Below are positions 1 to 9,871 of a DNA stretch of 64,000 bases, in pieces. The notes beneath the pieces are model-generated. The model saw only the letters and a list, made by a program, of their open reading frames with translations, was not told the DNA's origin and did not search any database. Position numbers and translations under genes: made by a program. Within the stretch, counting starts at the first letter, position 1; the number at the start of each line of letters is the position of its first letter. This DNA is from Stachybotrys elegans (taxonomy: Eukaryota; Ascomycota; Sordariomycetes; Hypocreales; Stachybotryaceae): the NCBI GenBank assembly GCA_020746835.1, contig JAGPNK010000001.1:5270001-5334000 (forward strand), written 5' to 3'.

Positions 1-633
1 GGTTTAAGACAAGACGAGGGCTTTGAAAATAGAAGAAGGCGAGGAGGAGGGGACGAGGGAAGCTGGGCTGTTGCGCGTGAGCTTATATGGGCGATGAAGA
101 TAAGGAGCGGCGGACGCTGATTGGGCGAGCGTGAGTCACCGGACGCTTAGCATAGAGTTTGGGGCGTTTTGGGAGGCGCGTGTATGTGGCGATGACGGTG
201 GCATCCGAAACCTGGGACGCGCGTGACTGTCTGGGCCCTGTGAGTGGGAGTGACTGTGAGTGTGTGTGACGTGACTCACCCGCACTACGCCGGGATGATT
301 TGTGATTGCACTGCCTTGTTTGCCTGGATGGGATGGAATGGTCCCAGCTGAGAGGCTTCTCGGCATTCCTGCTAGGCAGATAGCCGAGGCGTCTACAGGG
401 GCCATTCCTTATCAGCTAGCGCCTGCCCCGGATCGCCGACCAGATAGCAGCCCCCACTATAGCCGCCTATGTACGCAATACAAGCCTCCACTGGCTCCAT
501 TGCCGTTGGCAACCGCTGTAGCTAATTTCGTGTCGCATTGCTACCTGCTTAGGTATGACTCCTCGCCAGCCGTCCTGTACAGCTCGGAAGCGTACTGTAT
601 TCCAAGAGGGGGGATATGTCTGTTGGATATGAG
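1..633. other. left-edge non-coding stretch
   Basis: I see no supportable gene here. The short open frames on both strands lack family signatures. A TG/GTGAGTG-rich patch lies at about 236-275. The right end is the 3' flank of the F-box gene, which is transcribed leftward. Confidence 0.5.
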
Positions 634-2267
634 CTAGATGAGCGATTCAGCCAGGGTCGTATTGAGGAGAGACCGCAACAGGTACAAAAGAGCCCTCCTC
701 CTCGCTGCATGACTTGTCAGATCAAGGTCATCAAGATCCTCCTCCTCAACGAGATCCGCATTTGTCCGAGGCCCCCCCCCTTGCAGGTCTCGCTTCTTCA
801 TCATCCTCCGCTCCCTGAGCTCCCTCCTGCACTCATACCGTCGTTGCTGCGCGCTGCACTCGGCACCAAACGGCCATCGTAAATCCTCTTCATCGTCCCG
901 TGGCCTCAGCATATCTTGGACCCAGAGGAGTACCTCCCCTGGTCCGCAGCAGATTCTTTCTTTCAGGCCCTTTCTCCCTTTGAAGCAGTCGCCGTCTTTC
1001 TTTGTCCGACGCACGCATACCATGTTGTTTGCTGTCCCGTACGCGCTGTGCACCCATTGGTGGCTCGGGGGCATGGAACCGTACTCGCTGCCGCCTAGAA
1101 CATCCTCCTCCCGGCAAATCCTGATGTCGCACGTGTAGCTCGTCATCAGGCACAAGTCTCCTTCTGTGTAGTGCGTATCCAGTTTGATCCTGTATCCGTC
1201 CAGCCCGCTCCCGTACAAGTATCGGAGTTCGTGGCAGTGCATGCACGGGTTAGGCGAGAACATTGTCGAATGCCAGGTCGACTCTTGCTGAGAGGATGCC
1301 TCGTCATTTCCCTGTCCATAGTCAATACACTTGCAGTCCCCGTGTGCTAGGCACACCATCTCTGGTAAGAAGCCGGGACGATGCGCCGGCGCCAATCTGC
1401 TTGCTGGCCCTTGCCGCTGCTTCTCAAATATCGCCCGAAACTCGATGCCCGCACAGCAAAGTTCCCATTGACTGTCAGAGCACTGCTGCCACTATGCGGT
1501 TCCCACTCCAGATATAGCACGACGTGCAGGTCGTTATTCTCGTCGCAATTTTCCGCGAGGCCGAGGCGCGCCCTGGGCCAGGCTGACTCTCCCGTATCCT
1601 GGCATTGCGGCTCGTGGCTGTGATGGCGACAAGTAATCTGGAACGAGTCGAGACATTCTTCGAGAGTCGTCGCCTTGTCGACCGACTTGCGTCTTCGCCA
1701 GAATTTGATGTGATCTTCGATTTGACCCCAGCTTATGTCGACGTGCTCGCACAACACCACCTTGTCCAAACGACCCTCGGAAATTCGATTGCAGCCCGGA
1801 GGTAGGTACCATTCTTGTTCAATGCGTTTCTGCCCCCCGCAATCCCGCAACAGGCGCTGCTGCATTTCCATTTGCCCCCGGACATGAACATCCCATATAC
1901 AGAGCTTTTCGCAAAGTCCATACTTGACTCTGCGGTTAAGTAGGCGGAAAAAGGTTGACGATACATATCTCAAACAGCATAAGTCGGCGACATCATCGCT
2001 TAGGTGATCCATTATGACCTCGAGAACGGGGTCTGGGAGTCGGGTCAGGGGGCGATGCTGCTTATTGTATGTGAAAGCGGCCATTTGAGGGTCCATGGTA
2101 AGCTGTAGTTTGCTCAGAATGGAGCGTCTGTGCTTCTCGATCTCTCTCGCTCGTCGCCAGCCGTCATATTCAAAGTACGTGCCCACCGTTAGCCAGACAG
2201 CCAGAAGAAGAAAAATCCATCCGCGGGCTCCAATCCCAGCCACGTAGGAGATAAGCCCTGCTTCCAT
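634..2267 (-). CDS. F-box-like protein with N-terminal membrane segment
   Basis: The 5' exon starts at the ATG at 2267 and gives about 300 residues. A hydrophobic helix at residues about 15-30 (WIFLLLAVWLTVGTYF) suggests a membrane anchor. An F-box-like segment follows at about 73-115 (PLTRLPDPVLEVIMDHLSDD...), the usual Skp1-binding motif of SCF ubiquitin ligases. The rest is charged with many Trp and Cys and matches no family I know. The frame stops near 1347, while a second frame on the same strand, open from 1395 to 634, continues with similar Cys-rich composition (CMHCHELRYLYGSG). I infer one gene with an intron, or a frameshift, around 1280-1395. I could not find a convincing splice pair of the right phase, so the junction is unresolved. 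An F-box anchored in a membrane is unusual; substrate and partners are unknown. Confidence 0.55.
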
Positions 2268-3761
2268 TTAATACGCATATGGCCGCGAAGTTGGCAAGAT
2301 GCTTGGGGTTCGAGCCGACAGGAAGATGGATGGATGAGAAAAGTTTGTGAATGACCAGGGCGTCCTTCGGGCTATCTTTATATGCCCAGCTCTCGATGGA
2401 GAAAACCGCAATCACAGGCAAATCGGATGACTTGGGTGGTCAAGGTTTGCGGGCTTCGAATCAGGTTGATTTTGCAGGTGCCGTGGTCCGGAGATGTGAA
2501 GCATAACCCGATCGGTCGGGAGTTGCCGCGGCGATGGTGGGCGTTGAATACAAGAAGGCTTCTGCTTGGTGGCTTGGTCGGAGCTGTGGCAACAAGTTTG
2601 GCCAACTGAAGCAATCAATCTTGCCACGAGGAGCCTTATTCCGGGTGACTCGGCCAAGGCTGCTGCCGATAAGTGGACATCAAGGTTTCGATGGGAGGTG
2701 GCTTCCGGTGACTCTCAAGCATATCAGGGGTTCAACCAGGGGAGGAGGCAGGGTAATGTGTCCGAGCTAGAACAATGTAAATGAAGATGATTCGACAAAT
2801 GATTCTTGGGGAACTTACTTTGAGGATTCCATTATGTAAATGAAGACAAGGCAGTTGAAGCAAGCGGGGATAGTGGTGATGGCATTTCCAAGCTCGTCGA
2901 GGCGATGAGAGGGCGAGTTCCTCCAGAGTCGAACAAAGTATTTGGCTCATGGCATTGAAACGTCGTTCGTTGGCTTTGGTTGATGGTGAATGATTCGAAT
3001 GTTGGGAAGCGGCGTATTGTGACTTGTGTTGACGTGGGATATCACAATGGTTATGAGGGGGAATCAAGTGAAGGTCTGACCTTTGTTATCTGTCATGATG
3101 GTGAAGATGAACCCAGAGGACAATATATGCCGTCGTGGTGATGACGATATGCAAGGCAGGTACACTGAATTGATGAAGCATCTGACCTGTCAGACCAGTT
3201 CCTGGCCCAGCCGAGGAGCTCCGCGTCCCCTCAACTGGTGCCCACGTCAAGCGCTCGGCGATAAATACGGAGGTTCTTGTTTTGGATCCGGTTTCCCCCC
3301 TCACCCTAATTCTCTGCCTCTGCCTCTGTCTCCATCTCTGTCTTTCTCTTGGTCAGAGGTTCTTTTAGCAGAAGTAGAAGAAGTAGAAGAAGTAGAAGAA
3401 GTAGAAGAAGTAGAAGAAGTAGAAGAAGTAGAAGAAGTAGAAGAATTGTGTATATCTAAGCGTTGAAGACTAGACCAATGCCTTAATGCCTGGATGGCCG
3501 GAGACTCGGTGAAAGATATTAAAACGATTATCACCCATGCAAAGTCTCGTCGCCTGGATGCGATAATTATAGCGACTCGGCAATGCTTTGCTTCACTGAC
3601 TGACTGACTATAGGGGGCGAGGAGTTTTCCATTTTTCCTGGCTTCTCTATGGGCTCTATTCTCAGGTAAACCCCGTTGGAATTATACTGGTCTTCCTTGC
3701 AATCCATGAGGAGATCTCTTAAGCTAGTTGGTAATGTCATATTGATGCTATCGTCAATAAA
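2268..3761. other. intergenic region between F-box and NmrA-like genes
   Basis: It contains the 5' flank of the F-box gene and the 3' flank of the NmrA-like gene. No open frame shows a recognisable domain. The one clear structure is the 9-bp tandem repeat at 3371-3444. A direct TGACTGACTGACTA run lies at about 3597-3610. Confidence 0.6.
3371..3444. repeat. 9-bp minisatellite (GAAGTAGAA)n
   Basis: About eight perfect tandem copies of the 9-mer GAAGTAGAA (also readable as GAAGAAGTA). The unit is a multiple of three, so it stays open in all frames and gives Val-Glu-Glu or Ser-Thr-Ser runs in neighbouring short frames. I see no gene using it. It is probably a length-variable locus. Confidence 0.9.
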
Positions 3762-4685
3762 TTATAAAACCTCCTTTTGTCCGTATACCTGCTTCATATA
3801 CGCCTTCACGCTGGTCGTTTGGATGCCCCTTTGGTGATTGACGGTCTGCTCCATAGACCATGCCACTCCCTTGCCCTGAGCAAATGTATCCCTGTACTTG
3901 ACCATGGTGTTGGGGTCCTCTTCCATCTGCTTTTTCAGCACATCCAACCCCCAGAGCTCTCGTGTAAAGTTGGTCTTGAAGTGAGAATCCACCAGGTCCG
4001 CGACTTCCGAATACGACACAGTATCGCCAGACACGTACACGACTTGGTGCCCAATGTCTCGTGGGTTGAGTATCACATCGGCTGTCACCCGCCCAATGTC
4101 TACCGGCGTCGTCAAGGTAATGCGATTATCCCAGCTACCGAGGGCACGCACAACCTTCTTGTCCAGATCGACGACGCCAAATGCTGACAGGAAGAGGAAG
4201 CTCATAAACAAGCCCGTCGACACAATCGTCCAGTCCACGGCCTGCTGGCCCCTGAGCAGCTTGCGTACTTCCAACTGCTCGTCAAACAGGTCTTGTGAGC
4301 TTCCCTGGCCAATGATGTCATAATCCATGCCAAACTGCCAGGGGAAATACCGTGGCACCTGGGCTTCCAGGGCTGCCTGGCACAACTTGACCTGTGTTCC
4401 CGATGGAAGTGCCATGCCCGAGCAGACCACGACGGTGTTGTAGGTGGAGAAGATGCTGGCCAATTTTTGGACCGATGCGGTGGCAATGTCTCCCGCTTCG
4501 AGCCCCGCGCCCAAAGACTTGATATCTTCTATCATAGCCTTCTTCTCCGAGGCGGAAGAGTCGATGGTGGCTTGTCGTAGCAGGACATTGATCTTGGTGT
4601 CTTTTCTCAGAGGGTGTTTTGAGAGAGCGTCGAGCATCGCAAGGCCAAGCTCTCCGGCTCCGATAACAAGGATTCCCTCGCCCAT
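3762..4685 (-). CDS. NmrA-like / isoflavone-reductase family NAD(P)-binding protein
   Basis: A single-exon protein of about 307 residues if started at the ATG at 4685 (MGEGILVIGAG); an upstream in-frame ATG at 4712 would add nine residues. The inner start is preferred because it puts the dinucleotide-binding strand right at the N-terminus, as is usual for the family. The glycine motif is GAGELGLAML. Further family-like segments are VNVLL/KINVLLRQATI (NADP selection region), FPWQFGMDYD, DWTIVSTGLFMSFLF and the C-terminal VVYVSGDTVSYSEVADLV. Such proteins are cytosolic extended SDRs that either reduce aromatic substrates or act as NAD(P) sensors. The substrate cannot be read from the sequence. 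It stands alone, with no sign of a biosynthetic cluster. Confidence 0.8.
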   Translation of the reverse strand: MGEGILVIGAGELGLAMLDALSKHPLRKDTKINVLLRQATIDSSASEKKAMIEDIKSLGAGLEAGDIATASVQKLASIFSTYNTVVVCSGMALPSGTQVKLCQAALEAQVPRYFPWQFGMDYDIIGQGSSQDLFDEQLEVRKLLRGQQAVDWTIVSTGLFMSFLFLSAFGVVDLDKKVVRALGSWDNRITLTTPVDIGRVTADVILNPRDIGHQVVYVSGDTVSYSEVADLVDSHFKTNFTRELWGLDVLKKQMEEDPNTMVKYRDTFAQGKGVAWSMEQTVNHQRGIQTTSVKAYMKQVYGQKEVL

Positions 4686-5046
4686 GATGAATATGTTCAA
4701 GTACTTTGACAAACGCGACTGATGTGGAATGTGTGTTTGTCATTGCACAACTCAGAGACCAGCGATCTTTAACTACGTCACGTCTTGGCGGTGCAGTCGG
4801 AATTTATCGCTAAAGTCCGAGAACACAGGTCAGATGTGGGCCTATGGCATTGGTCAGCCACGTTTTGGAAGCTTTTCGATGATGATGGAGAAGAATCTCC
4901 AGCGGTGATCATGGTGTTTATTAATGCTAGCGCTAAGCTGAACAAGGGAAATCAGATATATGTATGCGATCAACAACAAAGCCGACGATGCTGTCCAAAT
5001 TCCATCAACACCGCGCAAAAACTCATTATGCAAGTATGTGGTTCCT
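4686..5046. other. intergenic: NmrA-like promoter side and protease 3' flank
   Basis: About 360 bp holding the 5' flank of the NmrA-like gene and the 3' flank of the aspartic protease gene, both transcribed leftward. No gene or clear motif is seen. Confidence 0.5.
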
Positions 5047-6427
5047 TTATTCCACCACCGGCTTATTCGCAAAGCCCACCCGGTTCTCCCCAGAATCAAA
5101 CACCACAAACTGGGCCTTCAAGAGAACATCGCCCATGACGGCAAAGGGGATACCTTCAGATGACTGAATGCCACCAAAGCAGTAGGTTGGATCGACGTTG
5201 CCGTAGTTGATGTAGCTTCCTGGCACTCGTCCCTTGTGCGGCCCAATAGTAAAGTAGAAGTCGGGAAGATCAGATTCACATGGGAAGATGATCATGCCCG
5301 TGAACATGTCCCAGCCGGCACCCGAGACTTGGGTGTAGTACGCGTTGACGATGGAAGAGGGCACGAGGAGAAGAGTCGTCCCCGTGTCGACGATGCTGTT
5401 CCATGTCGTGTTTTGCTGGGTTCCGTTCTTGCCAACCTGGTAGCCGGGTACGTCGATGTGCCAGAACGTCGAGTTCTTGCGGGCATCGAGGTAGTGGATA
5501 TCACCAGTGTACTGGGTCTTGTTGATGTATCCAAAGTCATAGTTTCCCGGGCGACCCTTTTGCAGATTCGAGGTGAAGACCCGGTCCTCGAGCGAGGGGA
5601 GGACATTCTCGAGGAACGTCTTCTGGGGATCCGGGCGCACAGTGTTGCCGTTGGTGCGGGCCATGCCAATGATTCCGGAAGAGAATGAATCTTGCGAGAT
5701 GGATGACGAGACTTGGATGGCGGACTGCACAGCCTGATCGTCGACCGAAGCGCCACCCACCCGCACTCGGTCCTTGTACACAATGCCTGCCGCATATGCG
5801 CCGTCGCCATATCGAATACTCCAGCTCTGTCCATTCAAGCGATGGCTGGTGTTGGAGGCTTCGGGGTCATACAGCACCTGGCCAAAGACGGTAGGTTGAT
5901 AGGTATCTGTCGTAAACGCCCAGCTACGAGCGTCAGCGTGAGGGAAGATCAAGCAAGGGCCGCACTTACAAATCTGATGAACCCGTATCCAAGTTCAAGT
6001 ACGTAACCTGAGGGGGTGTGCCAATTTTGACTGGCACAACGTACTCGGTGTCATACCACGGCGCCGGGTATGCGACAGCGCTGCCGGTTTGCTTGTCTTC
6101 TTCTAATGAATCTGTCAGTGAAGACCTTGCTCTACTTGTCGATGACTGACCCTGGGGGAGGAACATGTGGAACCGCTCGTTCAGCGTAGGGTTGATCTCG
6201 ATTGCATTCGTTAGACTGTCCGGAAGTTTCCCGGCATATTTCATGTGAGCCCTGATCATGGCCGAAGGCCCATCAATCGGTGCGAAGGCATCATTTTGAA
6301 TCTGGCCCAAAGAAAACGTGGATGCGGAGGAGGTCGCGGAACTTTCGGAGGCATCGGAAGTCTCGATGGGAGCCGCATTCACGCCGGCAAGATGGGCCGC
6401 GACAACAGCTGCAAAGGCACTCTTCAT
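5047..6427 (-). CDS. secreted pepsin-like aspartic protease (family A1)
   Basis: Two exons, 6427-5970 and 5923-5047, with a 46-bp intron (GTAAGT...GTAG, 5924-5969), giving 444 residues. The N-terminus (MKSAFAAVVAAHLAGVNAAP) is a signal peptide. A propeptide of roughly 100 residues follows, then the mature domain from about YDTEYVVPVKIGTPPQ. The intron falls inside the first catalytic motif; splicing yields DTGSSDFWAF. The second catalytic motif is SIVDTGTTLLLVP. The C-terminus (FVVFDSGENRVGFANKP) is typical of fungal endopeptidases such as endothiapepsin. There is no C-terminal GPI or membrane tail, so the enzyme should be fully secreted and act in extracellular protein digestion at acidic pH. 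Both catalytic Asp are present and the gene looks intact. Confidence 0.93.
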
Positions 6428-7512
6428 GGTGGATGAGACTGGTGAATCGCAATGTGAATGATGCGTCTATTCGTGCTGACCAGGCCTCTTCTAATATAGG
6501 TCAAACACAGTGCTCTAAACGGGCCCGTCATCGATGAAGGGAGATGCGGTTGGTAAGGAAACTCATGGTAATGCCGAGAATTCCTCGATGTTGCGGGGGA
6601 GGAGGCCACGATCGTCAGGGTCAACGACGGCAAGGAACGAGGCTTCAATGAAGCCGAGGACGCAAGGAATGCCGCAGGGGGGCCTGGCCGGGCGGAATCG
6701 TTGTCATGACGTTGCCGCCCTCACAACTAAGGGCGGCTATCGTGAAACATTTGCGACATTAATGTGTAAAGTGAGCTGAGCTTTACTCTGCGAGTTTGAC
6801 CCAAGAACAGGGTGAGACCATCCGTCCTTCCTCTCTCCATTGTCTCAATATTGCATTCCTCGGCTGTTTCGATCAAGGTTGCATGAAAGAAGGGGCCGCC
6901 CCGAGGGACGACTGGGGGCATCTGTCACCATGTTCCAATAAACGGGACTCGGTTGTAGTCAGAGTGATGCGATGTGATCGAGGTGACTCCGAGGCAAGGT
7001 GTAGGTTAACCAAATGACTAAGCGGCCGCTCCTAGCACCGAGTTTCTCGCCTCACGACGGGATTTGGATTTGCCCCTGAGCGCTCTCCCATCATCTCACT
7101 TCTGGCTGGATTTCCTGCCGATGCTATCCAACCGTATGACCGAGGCTTGCTGTAGCCTAGAAGATGAGTCATTCGTGCGATGAGCCATATGCATTGATGC
7201 TGGCATGGTCAGTCACGACAGGCATGATGAATGATGAGGCATCGATGCCGCCCAAAATCCACTGACGTTGCCCAACGTTTAGTGCTCTCAGAGGGTGCCA
7301 TTTCGACGCTACCCGTTTTGATGACTCACTGCGCCACAAGCGTCCACTGTCTGTGGGTGGGATATGGGAGAATATTTTCTGATAAGATAAGCTAATTCGC
7401 AGCATCAACTTGTGGCGGGCGGGACATTACAATTCCAGCAGAATCACCACAGCTCGCAACATCTTGCTTCATTTTTGGCGAATTCTGGACCTGACAGATT
7501 CAGAATCTCATA
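6428..7512. promoter_or_regulatory. divergent promoter region, aspartic protease / RIO1
   Basis: About 1.1 kb between two genes transcribed away from each other, so it must carry both promoters. No protein-coding signature is seen. A pyrimidine-rich stretch with CTCTCTCC at about 6828-6840 and several CGATG/TGATG repeats at about 7195-7250 are present. I do not assign specific binding sites. Confidence 0.5.
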
Positions 7513-9234
7513 ATGGAGAACACAGCAGCAGCCTCGCCGGCGACGGGCCACGAGCCGCCTTTCACATACACTGCCAACCAGGGCTACGAAAATACCCAGG
7601 AAGTGCCCCGCGAAGTGCGCATGCAGCGAGGAGCCCCGCCATCCCAGGAAGACGACCAAGATTTCGACGATATTTTCGATGGAAACGACGATTTCGACGT
7701 TGACGACGACGAGTGGGACGCCGGAGCCGCCGACCTGACCAAGTCCTACAACCGCCAGCGCCAGATGCACCACGACGGCGCCGATGCTGCCCTCCCCCGA
7801 TCCAACCAGCAGAAGCCCACAGCAAACACCTTTGCCAGCGTCGACGACCAGGTCTCTGCCCTGTCCAAGCACGCCGCCAAGATCCGCCTCGACACCGTCA
7901 AGCAGGATGCCGACAAGGAAAAGGACAAGGCCGACCGCGCCACCAGCGAGCAGGTCCTGGACCAGCGCACGCGCATGATCCTGCTGCAGATGATCAACCG
8001 CGGCCTCGTCAGCGAGGTCCACGGCGCCATCAGCACCGGAAAGGAGGCCAACGTCTACGGCGCCGTGGCCTACGACGAGGCTACCGGTGAGCCGACGCAG
8101 CGCGCCATCAAGGTCTACAAGACGGCCATTCTCGTCTTCAAGGACCGAGAGCGCTACATTACCGGAGAACACAGATTCAAGGGTGGTTTTGACAAGGGCA
8201 ACAACCGAAAGATGGTCAAGCTATGGGCAGAGAAGGAGTTCCGCAACTTGCGAAGAATCCACAGCGCCGGCATCCCCTGCCCGGAGCCCCTCAGCCTCAA
8301 GTTGCATGTTCTGCTCATGGGCTTCCTCGGAGATCGCAAGGGCTGGGCGTACCCCCGGCTCCGAGATGCCAACATCGAGGGCGACGACGTTGACCAGCAG
8401 TGGCGAAACCTGTACATCCAGCTGCTCGGCCTGATGCGTCGCATGTACCAAGTTTGCCGACTGGTACATGCCGATCTGAGCGAGTACAATATTCTCTACC
8501 ACAAGGGAACACTGTACATTATCGATGTTTCTCAGAGTGTAGAGCCCGACCACCCGCGGTCTCTGGAGTTCCTGCGCATGGATATCAAGAACATGGGCGA
8601 CTTCTTCCGGCGCCAGGGCGTCGACACGCTGGCGGACCGCACCATCTTCAACTTCATCACGACCCCTGATGGTGCTGTCGAGGAGCCTGGAATGTCCGAG
8701 GTGATCGAGAAGCTCTACGAGGAAAGAGCTCCTGCCGCCGAGGGCGACCTGGCAGCTCAGATCGAGGTGGACAATGAAGTTTTCCGAAACCAGTACATCC
8801 CCCAGACGCTGGAGCAAGTCTACGACATGGAGAAGGACGCACAGAAGCTCGGCCAAGGCCAGGGCGACGAACTCGTATACCGCAACCTCCTCGCAGACCA
8901 AGTCGTAGCGCCCAAGCGAGACGCAGGTGAAGAGGGTGAAGACGAGGAGGAGGGCACCTCTGATGAATCTGGCGAGGGTGCGAGTCTGAACAGCGACGAC
9001 TCCGAGAACGATGAGAGCCGTTTCGAAAAGGGTCGACCCAGAGGAAAGCGCTTCGAGGACAAGGACGAGAAGAAGGTAAGCAGGACCCCCATATTCTGTT
9101 GTAGGTCTAGGGCTAATGACATGCAGCAACATAAGCAGGCCGTCAAGGAAGCCAAGCGCGAGAAGCGCAAGGAGAAGATCCCCAAGAGCGTCAAGAAGAA
9201 GCTCGTGGCCAGCACCTCGCGGAGGAAGAAATAG
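7513..9234 (+). CDS. RIO1: RIO1 family atypical kinase, 40S ribosome maturation
   Basis: Exons 7513-9075 and 9127-9234 with a 51-bp intron (GTAAGC...TGCAG) that is a multiple of three, so the frame also stays open unspliced; the spliced protein has 556 residues. RIO motifs are complete: the phosphate-binding loop ISTGKEANVYGA, the catalytic loop LVHADLSEYNIL, and the metal-binding loop IIDVSQSVEPDHPRS, followed by FLRMDIKNMGDFF. The N-terminal 90 residues are acidic (DDQDFDDIFDGNDDFD). The C-terminus has an acidic stretch and then a Lys-rich tail (KEKIPKSVKKKLVAS), as in yeast Rio1. The family acts in the cytoplasm in final processing of 20S pre-rRNA and release of factors from pre-40S. Spliced sequence QHKQAVKEAKREKRKEKIPK fits the family better than the unspliced reading. 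Confidence 0.96.
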   Translation: MENTAAASPATGHEPPFTYTANQGYENTQEVPREVRMQRGAPPSQEDDQDFDDIFDGNDDFDVDDDEWDAGAADLTKSYNRQRQMHHDGADAALPRSNQQKPTANTFASVDDQVSALSKHAAKIRLDTVKQDADKEKDKADRATSEQVLDQRTRMILLQMINRGLVSEVHGAISTGKEANVYGAVAYDEATGEPTQRAIKVYKTAILVFKDRERYITGEHRFKGGFDKGNNRKMVKLWAEKEFRNLRRIHSAGIPCPEPLSLKLHVLLMGFLGDRKGWAYPRLRDANIEGDDVDQQWRNLYIQLLGLMRRMYQVCRLVHADLSEYNILYHKGTLYIIDVSQSVEPDHPRSLEFLRMDIKNMGDFFRRQGVDTLADRTIFNFITTPDGAVEEPGMSEVIEKLYEERAPAAEGDLAAQIEVDNEVFRNQYIPQTLEQVYDMEKDAQKLGQGQGDELVYRNLLADQVVAPKRDAGEEGEDEEEGTSDESGEGASLNSDDSENDESRFEKGRPRGKRFEDKDEKKVSRTPIFCCRSRANDMQQHKQAVKEAKREKRKEKIPKSVKKKLVASTSRRKK

Positions 9235-9871
9235 GCACCTCATGCCGCAAGTCAAAAATAAAAAGACGGAAAAAAAAAATATAGCATGAAGGAAAAGAAA
9301 ATATAGAAGGTGGGAACAAGGAATGACGAGAAAGCACACAAGCGCAACGCAGTCGAATGATGAGCCGAGTTTCCCGTGAGGGCATCCGCTTCGGGGGAGC
9401 TTTTGCTGGTTTATCGCCCTCTGTGGGCCTGTAACCGCTGCTTTCCCCTCGAATGCGCGACCCCGGTGAGCGGTCGGGATCCCTCTTCTACCGGGATGCC
9501 GATGTTTACAAAGAGAGCGCTGACGACTGGCTGGCTTTTGTGTGCTGCGGCGTCGTAGGCTTTGGATGGGTCTTGTATAGGTAGACCTTGAAGACAAGTC
9601 GCTCCCAACATCCTGCATGCATGAAAAGGCTCCGACAAGTGAAGATTCTGTGTGTGACTGTTACTTTTCGCCAATCCTAATGTGGTTCTCAGGTCGTCAG
9701 ACGTTCATATGGCATTATCATATCCCACGATTCTAATTCTAAGCCCCGTCCTTCCCAGCTTCAAGACGCTATGTTCCCGAAACAAACCAAAAGCCCAGCG
9801 CCCGTTCGCATTAAATTTTGTCCCAGGGTATCCATTTCAAGCAGATTCGATTCGCATCGCTACGACCGGAA
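9235..9871. other. convergent 3' intergenic region
   Basis: RIO1 ends here from the left and the Zn2Cys6 regulator from the right, so this stretch should hold two 3' UTRs. Apart from the A-rich RIO1 3' flank I see nothing structured. Confidence 0.5.
9257..9262 (+). terminator. AATAAA-type polyadenylation element of RIO1
   Basis: A perfect AATAAA lies about 20 nt after the RIO1 stop codon inside an A-rich stretch (9253-9284). Position and context suit a fungal 3'-end signal. It is close to the stop, so use as the actual signal is inferred. Confidence 0.4.

Noticed and set aside
3371..3444. CRISPR-like array
   Set aside because: The 9-bp units are contiguous with no spacers; it is a minisatellite in a eukaryotic genome.
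8221..9618. 465-codon minus-strand frame over RIO1
   Set aside because: Antisense shadow of the RIO1 coding region, which carries all kinase motifs.
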